Source: Pleurotus ostreatus/Saccharomyces cerevisiae fusant (lineage: Eukaryota; Opisthokonta). From it: a DNA stretch of 64,000 bases. Position numbers and translations under genes: made by a program. Positions within the stretch are counted from its first letter, which is position 1; every line of letters starts with the position of its first letter. The stretch spans positions 62,001-126,000 of the forward strand of contig JAMQCK010000030.1 of NCBI GenBank assembly GCA_024196135.1, given 5' to 3'. Shown here in pieces: positions 54,137 through 64,000 of the stretch. A model generated the notes under the pieces. That model searched no databases. It was not told where the DNA came from and saw only the letters and a program-made list of their open reading frames with translations.

Positions 54137-54740
54137 TGTCGGGTTGTAGGGTTACGCTATCTTTCGTTCTTCTCAGGGTTTGATTGAATGGAATGTTCAT
54201 GTCTTCATTTAACGTAGGGCTTAGAATACAGCGGGTAATTTTTGCGCGCGAGCGAGCGGACGTGCAGGTTGCTGGAGATGGTGCCGGAAGGGTGTGGGGG
54301 ACGAGGATGACGCCAGGAACGGAAGGAATCGGAAGAATTCCCGAAATACGTGCTTCGGGTCCAAATTTGACTTTGCATCAGCAGGACGGAAAAACGACGG
54401 GTGGCAAGGATCGACCAAGGCGAGCCAAGGGTCTTGTCGCGTAGAGGGAGGGGAGGGTATTGTACGTCCTGGAGGGGGAGGGCGAGGTCTGCAGCCAGAT
54501 ATTTACGTCGTGCATCTGGCGTCGGATATAGTAGCGCAATCATGTTCTGGTCGATTCGAGGCGCGGGTTCGGGTAGCGGATTCGATAACGTGGTTGCTGA
54601 CCGCGTGACGTGATGCCCCTGTTGAGGATGCCGCACCGCCGGCGCAATATAAGGAGGCGAAGCGGCACCCGGCACCCTCGCTGCTCTTCCTCCTTTCCCC
54701 CGCAAGCCCAGCGACCCGCGCTCTCCAGACCAGTTTAGCC
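54137..54740. other. intergenic with promoter of the GPI protein gene
   Basis: About 600 bp. A TATAAG at 54648-54653 sits about 90 bp before the next ATG. No coding signal otherwise. Confidence 0.45.
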
Positions 54741-55565
54741 ATGAAGTCCGCTGCCATCTACGCCCCGCTCGCCGCCGCGGCCCTCGCCCAGGCGTTCACT
54801 ATCAACACGCCGTAAGTCCCCGCCCTTCCCACCGTCAGCCCGTTTCCTCAACTCAAATTTTCCGCACAGGGCGTCGGTCACGCAGTGCCAGCCGACCCTC
54901 ATCAGCTGGGACGCGAGCGACTCGCAGGGTGCGTTGTTTGCTCGTCTGTGTTTGTTCGGTTTTGCTGATGCGGCCTCTCAGCGCCGTACTACCTCAGCAT
55001 CCTCCCGGGTGACAACCCCTCGGGCCAGCCGCTGAAGCAGTTCGACATCTCCGACGGTTCTTCCTACTCCTGGAACACCGACATCGCGGGCGGCACCTCC
55101 ATCGGCCTCACCCTCAAGGACTCGACGGGCAAGACGGTCCAGTCCGCCCCCGTCACCATCCAGAACAGCTGTGAGTAATGCCCTCCGCCCAGCCGCAGCC
55201 AAGTGTTTGACCCCTGCCCAGCGGATGACAGCTGCCTGAACGGCTCGTCTTCCAGCGGGTCTGCCTCGAGCGCCGCGTCCACCACCGCGTCGTCGACCTC
55301 CGTGTCTTCCGCGGGCTCGAGCAGCGCCTCGAGCCCGGCTTCCACGACCGCCTCGAGCAGCGCCGCGTCCACGACGGCCACCTCCGCCGCGACCTCTAGC
55401 CGCGCGACGACCTCCTCGGGCACCTCGTCCCGCGCGTCCACGAGCACCAGCAGCAGCGCGTCCGCCTCTGCCTCGTCCAGCGATGATGAGAACGGTGCCC
55501 TCGTCAACGGCGCGTCCCTCGGCGTCGCCGGTGCCGTCGCGGCCCTCGTCGCCTTCCTGGCTTAA
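54741..55565 (+). CDS. Ser/Thr-rich GPI-anchored cell-surface protein
   Basis: The ATG at 54741 gives a signal peptide (MKSAAIYAPLAAAALAQA) followed by FTINTPASVTQCQPTLISWD, the start of the Ser-Thr-rich GPI-anchored membrane family (Ig-like Kre9-type fold) found in many fungi. Introns at about 54813-54869 and 54929-54982 join to YYLSILPGDNPSGQPLKQFD, SSYSWNTDIAGGTSIGLTLK and SAPVTIQNS. After the third intron comes a long Ser/Thr/Ala-rich mucin-like stalk (SSSGSASSAASTTASSTSVS and onward). It ends with a small-residue omega region and a hydrophobic tail, NGASLGVAGAVAALVAFLA, the GPI attachment signal. Likely a cell-wall or plasma-membrane glycoprotein with heavy O-mannosylation; specific function unknown. 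Confidence 0.85.
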
Positions 55566-56436
55566 GGACTCTGCGCCAAACACCCCACGCGCCAGCGTAC
55601 ACACTGCGCTGCTCACAAGCGCACACTGGTTACCCACCTAGCTTCCCATGGACTTCAGTTTCATTCCTATGGTTTCCCTAAGACCCTTATCTGGACGAGG
55701 CTGCGCATACCCTCCCTATTACCTATAGGCCTCGCGCCCGCTCCCTTTAGGTCTCGCGTACGCTTTCCCTCTCGATAAGTACCTCTATAGTCGCTTTTGT
55801 AATCGGTTTCTTGGCACGGGGAGGGGTGGTGCGTGGTATCTCGTCTGGTGTAGGACTTGGTTGTCCTCCATTTGGCGGGTGCTACTAGCCTTCCTTCCCC
55901 GACGTGGGTGATGTCCCGACGAGGACGCGCGGTGTTATCTCTGTACTTGTAGTACTTGCGTCTTCCGGCGAGTGCGTACGAGCTCGTGCTCTCTTACGAT
56001 ATCGTACGACCTTATGAACATCACTGAACGATTTTGTGTCCGATTGGAATACACAGTAATCTTTGTATCCTATACCTTTTCGACTGCAAGTGTTGGTGTG
56101 TGAGGAAGGAAGAGATCGAAGGACTGGCAGGTGAGAAGACGGAATTCTGTATTGCTTCTGCAAGTACTAGCAAGCAAGTGCTAGCAATTGTTGACACAGT
56201 GAATAGAAGTCCTTCGATGGGAAGGATACTCGATAGCTTCTTATTCTGACCCGCTCGGCGTTAGCACCCAGTAGCTCATCGCTGATTCTGGCGCTTGTGG
56301 CGCTGCTACCAGTGGAGTCCGGGCAGAACAGCAATCACAGCGTGACTCTTCGTATTCGTTCATCCTAGCCATACATTATTTCCCAACGTTTGGTCCTTTC
56401 TTGCCCTTGCCTTACGACCCACGACCTCACCTCACC
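55566..56436. other. intergenic between convergent genes
   Basis: About 870 bp between the GPI-protein stop and the stop of GH51 copy 1. It contains an imperfect duplication (ATAGGCCTCGCGCCCGCTCC and TTAGGTCTCGCGTACGCTTT at about 55725-55768). No coding frame was recognised. Confidence 0.4.
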
Positions 56437-59400
56437 TCACACACCCACCACCAACACCCCAAAGCTGCTCCCCGGCGCCGTATAATTGAACGTGGCCCCC
56501 GTCTCCACCGTGCTCGTCTGCGGCGTGATGAGATCCGGCTGCTCCGGCGTGTTCTCGTCGGTTTCGGAGCCCGTGATGTAGGTGAGGACCCCGGACTCGG
56601 CGACGGAGTCGAAGGGGAGCTGGAAGGTGAGGGAGGAGGCGTCGGTGGCGAAGTTGGCGACCTGGAGGGGTGTGGTGGGTAAGCAAGGAGGGAGTGGGAG
56701 GAGGGAAGGGGAAGGGAGGGGGTTGGGAGGGGGAGAGAGGGAAGAGGGAGAGATGATGGAACTGCAAGAGGGAAGGAGGGGAAGGAATACGCACCTTGAT
56801 AATCACCGCACTATCGTTGCGCGCGACGCTCCAGTATAGCGTGCCGTTACGCTCGGGAAGCGTGCTCGGAAGGTACTCGTCGCCGCGGTTCTGGCCAAAG
56901 AGCTGTCTCAGGCGCGCACCAAGTCAGTAACACGTCCCTAGGCCCCAATACTTGGGCGAAAGAGGAACGCAGTGCGGCGTCTGAAGCTGCTAGTACCCAC
57001 CTGCTGGACGTAGTAGCTAGTTGAGAGGTAGACATTTCCCGCGCTGCGTGTCATCGCTGGGTCAGGAATAGCGTCTCCCTCGCGCCCGCGAGTCGAACGT
57101 ACTCAAAGGCAATGAGGTTGGGCGCCTGCTTGGGGTGTCAATTGAATTCTCTGCAACGTATCGTCGACAACGTACCCATTGGGTGGCATTGACATGCTGC
57201 GGAGGGGTGAGCTGGCAAGCGAGGATGACGACTCTGGGATGCGCACATTTAGCAGAGGCGCATATGAGGCCGCGAGGACGATGTCCGAGTTGCGCTCGAG
57301 CCCGGTCATGAAAGCTGCTTCATGCACGGCCGCTGACGATTGTGGTAATCAGCACCCGCTCGCTCGCGCCCCTCACACCCTCAGATACGCACACAGAACG
57401 GTAGGGTAGAGATTGACTTGTCCCTGGCGGTCGTACTGGCAGGAGTACTCGCTCTAGCGGAGGGTCAAGTCGTCGGTGTCTCGATGCTGGTGGCGCCTTA
57501 CCTCAATGTACAAGGTGCCGTCTCTTTCGACGTCATCGCTGGAGATCGTACGGTCAGCATTGGCATTGAAACTGCAGAGGAAAGAGAGCACGCACAAGTA
57601 AAACACGTTTTCCCTGAACCAGTCTAATGGAAAGTGCGTTCAGCTGGAAAATGAGTGGCGTATCGATGCAGAGAACGACGGACCCGGTCCTTCATAGTCG
57701 TGAATATCATGAACTGCAGGCGCCGGTTCGAGCTTCGCGAGACTCGGGCGTGTCGTAGCAATTAGGGCTGCATACGTCGTGAGTACCTCGAAGGATGCCC
57801 GCGTAGCTGCAGAGTTCACTCACTCAGGTTCGGAAACTCGGTCTGCAGAGCAGTGCTGTAGGCGCGCCACCTGTATGCTGCATAGCTGCTTTTTGTTAGT
57901 CCGCTCATTTTCTATGAAAGCGAAGAACGCACGTGTCCAAAGCATTGTCCGAGATCCCGTCCTGTTCGAATTCCGCCGTCAGCCTCGGGATCAAACTAGT
58001 GACCACTGGGCCTCACCTCGTTCCCGATCTCGACATACTTGACAGAGAAAGGCTGTGGATGGCCTAAGGAGGCCCGAATTGCGGCTGCACGATCATGTTA
58101 CATTCAACAAGATGGAATTGACTTGAGAACTTGCCTGCGTCGTTCTCCGCGGGATCACCGATGGCGAATTGGATCTAAGAGAGGCTGATAAATCGTGCAA
58201 GCGGCTACGAGAGTATGTTGCACGCCTACTGACCATATCAATAGCTTCCTGGACGTATGCGCCAAGTTGGTCCTCGGGTACAGTACGTTGATCCAATGAG
58301 TATCCTGCCATAAACACGATCAGGCGTACGAAAAGGACATAACGGCACAAGCTTACCTGCGAAGACACCCAGAATTGGTTCCATGCCCGTGTCTTCGCAC
58401 CAGAGAAGGTACTCGTAGAGGCCGAGACCGCTGTGTCACACATGAGCTGGCGCGTCGGAAGCACATAGCGGCAGACGTACTCGGTGTTGACGTAGTTCCA
58501 GGTCCCTTGCCGTCTACGAAGACTCATTCAGTGGCGCCTCTCCGTGGCGGACAATCTGTTCTCACCCCGGACGCTCAACCAGGTCGCCGATGGTCTCGTT
58601 CCACTTCCACCTAAGCGCGACCGTGTAGCCCTATCCGTGCCCTCAAAAAAACACGGATGATCGGATGATTCGAATATTTTACCTCCTGGAGGAAACAAAT
58701 TAGCACTCGCCCCTCCAGTGAAATCGGAGTCCTACAAAATTATTGCCTCCCGGAAGCCTGAAGAAGGTCGAGCCCATACTGACTAAAGCCTGTCGTAAGG
58801 TCAGCGTAAAGTTCAGCTGAACGGGCGAAGACATACCTGTGCAATGTCGGTACGCATTCCATTATGTCTGTTCTTGAAGGTCGGCGGAAAGAGGGAGAAC
58901 ATCGCAAAGTGGATGGTCTGTCCCGCGGCGGCACTGCCGTCAAGTGATACCGTAAAGACGTTGTTGACATCTACCGCGCTGTCGAGCGGTACAAGAGCAG
59001 CCGACGCCTGTAACCAGTCAGTCTGTTCGCCCGATACATTGACGATCGCTGACGCCAGGACGTCTCCTGACGACGATTGCAACGCCAAGGAGAGTCCTCC
59101 ACTGAAGTTCGACGCTTGCGGGAACCTGTAGTAGAAGGACGCGTTGTACAATGCGGATGCTTCAACTTTCATGCCTGATCGTTCGGTCTCAGTGTGCTCA
59201 CAGCAAATCATGAACGACGCTTACCCCAGTAGCCAGAGTTCGAGAAGCCGATTGTGTTCGCTGTCTCATCCGGAATTACTAGCTTCAGCGAGTTAGGCAA
59301 AGCGGACGAGACAGGGTTGTCATCCTCTATCACGGAAAGGTCGGCGTCTCCTAAGACGTTCCATCCTTGCAGGGCGTCCGAAGAGCCTGCGAGAAAAGTG

Positions 59401-59910
59401 TTACATATTGCATGAGGGATGGGTTGCCAAGGAGGATACCAGGCTGCACGAGCTGGAACGCTCGATTTTGCAGTACTATTGATGCGTTAGTGTGTACAAG
59501 TAATCATAGAAAAGGGGACGCACGTTCGCCGTATAAACCTCCGTCTCCACTCTGAGCGTCAACACGATAAGCCATGAGCACTCGTGCCGGCATGCTACAG
59601 CCCTTATACGTACGTGCTGTCAATTGATTAGCTGTCGTGCGTACGCCTCAGGACGAAAATCATACATTGATGTCCTACAGCAGCGCAAGGAAAGCTAAGC
59701 TGCTTATCTCGCTGTACATTAAGAGACTTGCTACCTCGAACATCTGTCCCCCTTCGTGTACTTATGAGCTTCAGTTCATTATTGGAATTCAGTCAACTCA
59801 CATAGTGTGGTCGGTATAGCGTGGCTAGCGGACGCATTGACCGTGATGATGGTCCGCGCCATAACACGCGCCAGGAGTGATAGGGTGATGCTCAAGAACA
59901 GGAAAGACAT
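56437..59910 (-). CDS. secreted GH51 alpha-L-arabinofuranosidase, copy 1
   Basis: Removes arabinose side chains from arabinoxylan and arabinan. The ATG at 59910 starts the signal peptide MSFLFLSITLSLLARVMA, then TIITVNASASHAIPTTL. A TATAAA at 59964-59969 supports this start. Many small introns. The N-terminal carbohydrate-binding-like domain has ALYNASFYYRFPQASNFSGG and LSLALQSSSGDVLAS. The barrel includes GHPQPFSVKYVEIGNE (acid/base Glu, at about 58028-58075), DTYAAYRWRAYSTALQTEFP, VHDIHDYEGPG and WFRENVFYL. The nucleophile Glu lies in IESEYSCQYDR, joined across the intron at about 57460-57510, where most relatives have FEGEY. The C-terminal beta domain ends in FNYTAPGSSFGVLVVGV at 56437. 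Exon structure and sequence parallel copy 2 closely, but it is more diverged and its barrel is more heavily interrupted. Confidence 0.8.
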
Positions 59911-60887
59911 AGGCAAACGGGCGTCAGGCTCGAGAGTCGTATGTCAAGGGAGACAGGCCCTGCTTTATAGGCGGCGAGGTGCGCCGCCGCCTATTCTGCC
60001 GGTTGCTTCGCTTCAACGCATGCTGTAAGTCCGTCCTGAACATGTGGCGCGTATGGACTCACTAGAGAAGTATTGCTGGTCTGGACGCGGTCCGACCGGA
60101 GGCACTGCACTTTTGCACAGTCCGTCGGTGTTCAACAAGAGGCTTCAAAGCGCCCTGCTGCCAAACGCAGATGCTCCATGAGGTCGGTACTTCGATGATG
60201 GTGAACGCGCAAGGAATCGTGAGTTCTCCGGTACAGCCATTGCGTTGTGTGCAATCCCGGGATCTTCTGCGCTGGTCACTCAATTGAATGTCCTGAGATG
60301 AAATTTGCCGCTGCAAAGCTCGAAATTCGTATACATTCCAATAAGTTCTTCCTAAGTTTCGTCCTCGATCTCACACCTGATATCCGGACACTAGAGCGTA
60401 TTAGTTAGCATATATATCAAGTTCTTCACTTAAAAAATGCAGCTCCACTTGATGCAGTGGCAAATGCAAACTTGTGAGGGTTGATGAATATTCTCGTGGA
60501 AAAGTCATAGAGCAAGGAACGTCACAGCTATCTGAGCTCTGGCGCGACTGTGTGATGGCCTCGTGCGAGCTCGGTATCAGGCGGCGAGGATCCCGTAGCC
60601 GCCATCGAGGTATACGTGCGGGATATGGCAGTCAGACTCGGAGGGCGAGTATCCTGGCGTGCAGGCACACAATGGAGAGGATCGGCAGGTTCCCGGAATG
60701 CGTGCTAGCGCAGAATCGCTACTGGAAGCTTCAAACCCGTCTACATCCTTACATTTGGTCGTCTTGATCTTTCACTTACAGTGGAATTTTAGATGAATTT
60801 CCACTTGCGCCTTCGTTAATGAACTCTCTGATAATTATTGACACTAATACGCTCTACTACGATTCGAGTCGTTCATGATCATCCCGA
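59911..60887. other. intergenic between the two GH51 genes
   Basis: Nearly 1 kb, holding the promoter of copy 1 (TATAAA at 59964-59969, minus strand) and the 3' flank of copy 2. No coding frame was recognised. Confidence 0.45.
59964..59969 (-). promoter_or_regulatory. TATA box of GH51 copy 1
   Basis: TATAAA on the minus strand, about 55 bp upstream of the ATG at 59910, supporting the chosen start. Confidence 0.5.
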
Positions 60888-63800
60888 CTATACACCGACG
60901 ACCAACACCGCAAAGCTCGAGCCGGGTGCCGTGTAGTTGAACGTGCTTCCCGTGTCGATGCTTGTCGTTTGTGGTGTGACGAGGTCTGGCTGCTCGGGGG
61001 TGTTCGAGTCGGTCTCGGCGCCTGCAATGTAGGTGACGGAGCCCGACTCGGCGATGCTGTCGAATGGCAGCTCAAAGGCGACGCTGGCCTCAGCTGTGTC
61101 GAGGTTGGCGACCTTGATACAGAAACGTTGTTCAAATGGGCGCGAAGAATCAGGGATCGCGAGAACGCACCTTGATGATAACCGCGCTATCATTGCGCGC
61201 GACGCTCCAGTAGAGCGTGCCGTTGCGCTCGGGGAGCGTGCTCGGGAGGTACCCGTCGCCGCGGTTGTGCGCGAAGAGCTGCTGGACGTAGTAGCTGGTC
61301 GAGAGGTAGACGTTGCCGGCGCTGTGCAAGGAATTGAGCTCAGCATCCATCATATGACAATCATGCATGGATGGATATAACGAATGGTTGGTACTCACTC
61401 GAAGGCGATCAAGTTTGGGGTCTGCAGCGGGAGGGAGTGATAAGCAACGTCGTCATTCACGCACGAAAACCCTACATACCCAATCCGTCGCGTTGACATG
61501 GTTGAGCACCGGTGCGTACGCTGCCGCGAAGACGATGTCGGAGTTGCGTTCCAGCCCGGTCATGTAGGCGCCCTCGGAGATGGCGGCTATAGATGGTGTG
61601 AGTGAATGACAGCAAGGGATAGTTGAGACGCAGCTCACAAAGAACGCTCGGATACGCCCATCTGTCGCCGTTGCGGTCGGTCTGGCAAGAGTATTCACCC
61701 TCGAAGTACGTCGTGCCGTTTCTCTACGAAGTCATGCTCAGCACGCCGGGTCCGTCCTGAGATTTTTTGGCACAACGCACCTCGAAGTCGTCACTGAGCA
61801 GACTGTCAGCTTGCCATCCCAAGCATTCAGAATCACGAACACTCACTAGTAGTACACCTGCTCCTGATACCAGGCTATGGCGGATAGATCATATCAGCTT
61901 CTCTATCCAGGTGTACACGTCCACGACAACCATCAACTTACAAGGGCTCCGGTAGTCGTGCACGTCGTACGACGTCGGAGTGGGGTCCAGCGTAGGCCCG
62001 CTTACGAGGCTTGTCGCGATAAACTCTGCAAGGGGGTTCATGTCATCTCAATTGCTCAGAGGGACAGAGCAAGCCAATTGAAGGAAGAGAGGCTACACGC
62101 ACGAAGGTCGGGGAACTCCGCTTTGAGCGCGGTAGCGTAGGCGTTCCAGCGGTAGGCGCTGTAGGTCTCGGTTGCTTGGCTAGAGATCCAGTCCTGCAAA
62201 AGCCTATTCAGCGTCTTCTCCGTAAACGCGACTCAATAGAGCCTCACCTCGTTGCCGATCTCAATATACCGAATGTTGAAGGGCTCGGGGTGACCGAGGG
62301 AGGCGCGGAGGGCGGCTGCAATAGAGTCCGTTAAGCCCTGTGTTAGAAGATTACTGAAGCCAACTCACCAGCATCATTCGCGCTCGCATCGCTGACAGCG
62401 AAATGGATCTGGTCGATGGCCTCCTGTATATAAGGCTGCAGCTGGTCTTCGGGGACCGACGTCTTGTCGAGGGCGTAACCAGCGAAGACGCCCATGATCG
62501 GCTCCATGCCAGCATCCTCGCACCATAGGAGGTATTCGTAGATGCCGAGGCCGCTATATTTTGTGTTAGTCGGCGTTGACGGCGAATGTAAAGAAGGCTC
62601 GTACTCAGTGTTTATGTAGCCCCAGGTGCCCGGGCGTCTGAGCGAAATTGTCAATGTTCTGCGCAAGAGTGAAGTAAAGCAGCTTACCCAGGACGATCGA
62701 GGAGGCTCCCGACGGTTTCGTTCCACTTCCAGCGGGTCGCGATGCTGTTTCCTTCCTGAATACGGCATTAGTAAATGAAGAAAGTGCCACAAGAAAGTAA
62801 CCCACCAGGTTATTCCCACCAGGCAATCTGAAGAACGAGGGCCCCATGTCGACAAGGGCCTGCGCAATATCCGGACGCAACCCATTCGGCCTATCCTTAA
62901 ACGTCGGCGGGAACAGCAAGAACAGAGCGAAATCGATAGTCAACCCCGCAGCTGCCGCTCCATCGAGGGTGACCGTGAAGACGTTGTTCACGTCTCCCGC
63001 GCTGCTCGAGGGCGTGAGCTCCGCAGCAACCTGCGTCCATTCCGTTTGGGAGCCGGAGATGGGGACCGTCGCGGAGGCGAGGACGTCTCCGGAGGAGGAC
63101 TGCAGCGCGATCGTGGCATCCCCGCTGAAGTTGGATTCTTGGGGGACCTTGTAGTAGAATGATGCGTTGTAGGTCGTGGACTCGGTGACTTTGATACCTG
63201 GGTTGGCGTCAGTACGGTGACCGACGTTGATTGTTGAGGGGAAGCTTACCCCAGTAGCCTTCATTCGAGAAGCCTACCGCGCCAGTCGCGCCGTCGGGGA
63301 CCACCAGTTCGAGTGAATTCGGCAGCGACGACGAAACCGGCTGATCATCGGCGATGACAGAAATGTTGCCACTTCCTACGGTTCCCCAGGCGGCGAGCGA
63401 GTCGTCGGAACCTGTGAACAGTGGAAGGTTGGTTACGTGGCAAAAGGTGAAAACTGGGCAAACCCACCTGGCGTAACCTTCTGGAAGGCACGGTTCTGAA
63501 GCACTGTGAATGATTCCAATTGAACATCTTCACTCCGGATACTTGGAGAATGAGAACGTACGTTCAGCGTAGAGGCCTCCGTCTCCGCTCTAGACACGAT
63601 CAGTATTGTGGTGAGGTTATCGAGCACCTTGTTCTCACATGCTAGCAGGAAAGTCAGTACGCAGAATGGACCAGATCAAAGATTCGGGGCTCACGCTGAT
63701 ATCCTATGAGAATGCGAAAACGCTGGTCAATGCCTACAACTCCGGCCATGAACCGGTCTCCGTACCTCATACATCTGACCCCCTTCATTGTCCGTCAGCT

Positions 63801-63951
63801 TCTCAGTGAGAGTCACCTACAAGGACCAAAACTTACAAAGGGTCGTTGGAATCGGATGACTAGCCGTCGCATTGACGGTAACGGTCACCTGGGCCGCAGC
63901 TCGGAGAGCCAGCGAGAGGCAGGCCGTAACCAAAAGACGCGAGTGCACCAT
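60888..63951 (-). CDS. secreted GH51 alpha-L-arabinofuranosidase, copy 2
   Basis: The ATG at 63951 starts the signal peptide MVHSRLLVTACLSLALRAAA, then QVTVTVNATASHPIPTTLC. The N-terminal binding-type domain has TTYNASFYYKVPQESNFSGD and ATIALQSSSGDVLASATVPI. The catalytic barrel follows: LFPPTFKDRPNGLRPDIAQA, LVDMGPSFFRLPGGNNL, RWKWNETVGSL, GTWGYINTEGLGIYEYL, WCEDAGMEPIMGVFAGYALD, the acid/base in FNIRYIEIGNE|DW across an intron at about 62193-62248, WYQEQVYYF, and the nucleophile in NGTTYFEGEYSCQ at about 61688-61725. After ISEGAYMTGLERNSDIVFAA comes the C-terminal domain with STSYYVQQLFAHNRGDGYLP, NGTLYWSVARNDSAVIIK and FNYTAPGSSFAVLVVGV. Both catalytic Glu residues are intact. The upstream promoter is cut by the window edge. 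Confidence 0.92.
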
Positions 63952-64000
63952 CGTGAGGGTTGCTCGACGATGACACTTCGGTCGACCCTCCCACCTTTTA

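Noticed and set aside
54978..55637. 219-codon minus-strand frame over the GPI-protein gene
   Set aside because: Its Gly/Arg/Ala-rich sequence is the mirror of the Ser/Thr repeat stalk of the real gene.

Overview
The window looks like nuclear DNA of a filamentous basidiomycete (Agaricomycetes-like, possibly a wood or litter decayer). Genes are dense on both strands and broken by many short introns of about 45-60 bp with GT..AG ends. Nearly every recognisable protein is of fungal type, and the gene set (bicupin oxalate decarboxylase, GH51 arabinofuranosidases, Rho1 GEF with DH-PH-CNH, Ser-rich GPI proteins) fits that group. The species cannot be named from this sequence.

Layout. 1-8.5 kb (+): a possible 3' end of an upstream gene, an Lsh/Irc5-type SNF2 remodeller, a probable LYR-motif protein and a cytosolic GH13 alpha-amylase. 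8.7-21.7 kb (-): a lactose-permease-like sugar transporter, an unresolved membrane-protein-like gene, a PAP2 long-chain-base-1-phosphate phosphatase and the importin-alpha exporter Cse1. 22-31.6 kb: two small probably mitochondrial proteins (-), an Ecm11-domain protein (+), a newly assembled cytidine-deaminase-like gene (+), a secreted bicupin oxalate decarboxylase (-), an unresolved 1.2-kb stretch and a HIT protein (-). 31.6-44.4 kb: tRNA-His guanylyltransferase (+), the SAGA deubiquitinase Ubp8 (-), an acidic unknown (+), a 1.7-kb zone of decayed gene repeats, a very small forkhead protein (+), an aquaporin with altered NPA boxes (-), an Sqt1/AAMP WD40 protein (+) and an RGG-rich unknown (-). 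44.5-55.6 kb (+): Rom2-type Rho GEF, a two-thioredoxin-domain PDI, a 2.6-kb gene-poor stretch with short tandem repeats, a TDP2-like EEP protein with altered catalytic motifs and a Ser-rich GPI-anchored protein. 56.4-64 kb (-): two head-to-tail GH51 alpha-L-arabinofuranosidases.

Most genes are unlinked housekeeping functions. The only functional grouping I see is carbohydrate/plant-wall use: the amylase faces the sugar transporter tail to tail, and the two GH51 genes are tandem paralogues. No CRISPR, rRNA or convincing tRNA gene was seen. Candidates for new biology are the deaminase-like protein at 25693-26893, the TDP2-like protein with a rebuilt active site at 52651-54136, the HPA/NAA aquaporin at 39507-40873, and the decayed repeat family next to the minimal forkhead gene at 36.9-39.1 kb.

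Gene ends and starts below are ATG/stop positions read from the sequence. Intron positions are by eye from GT..AG and frame continuity.
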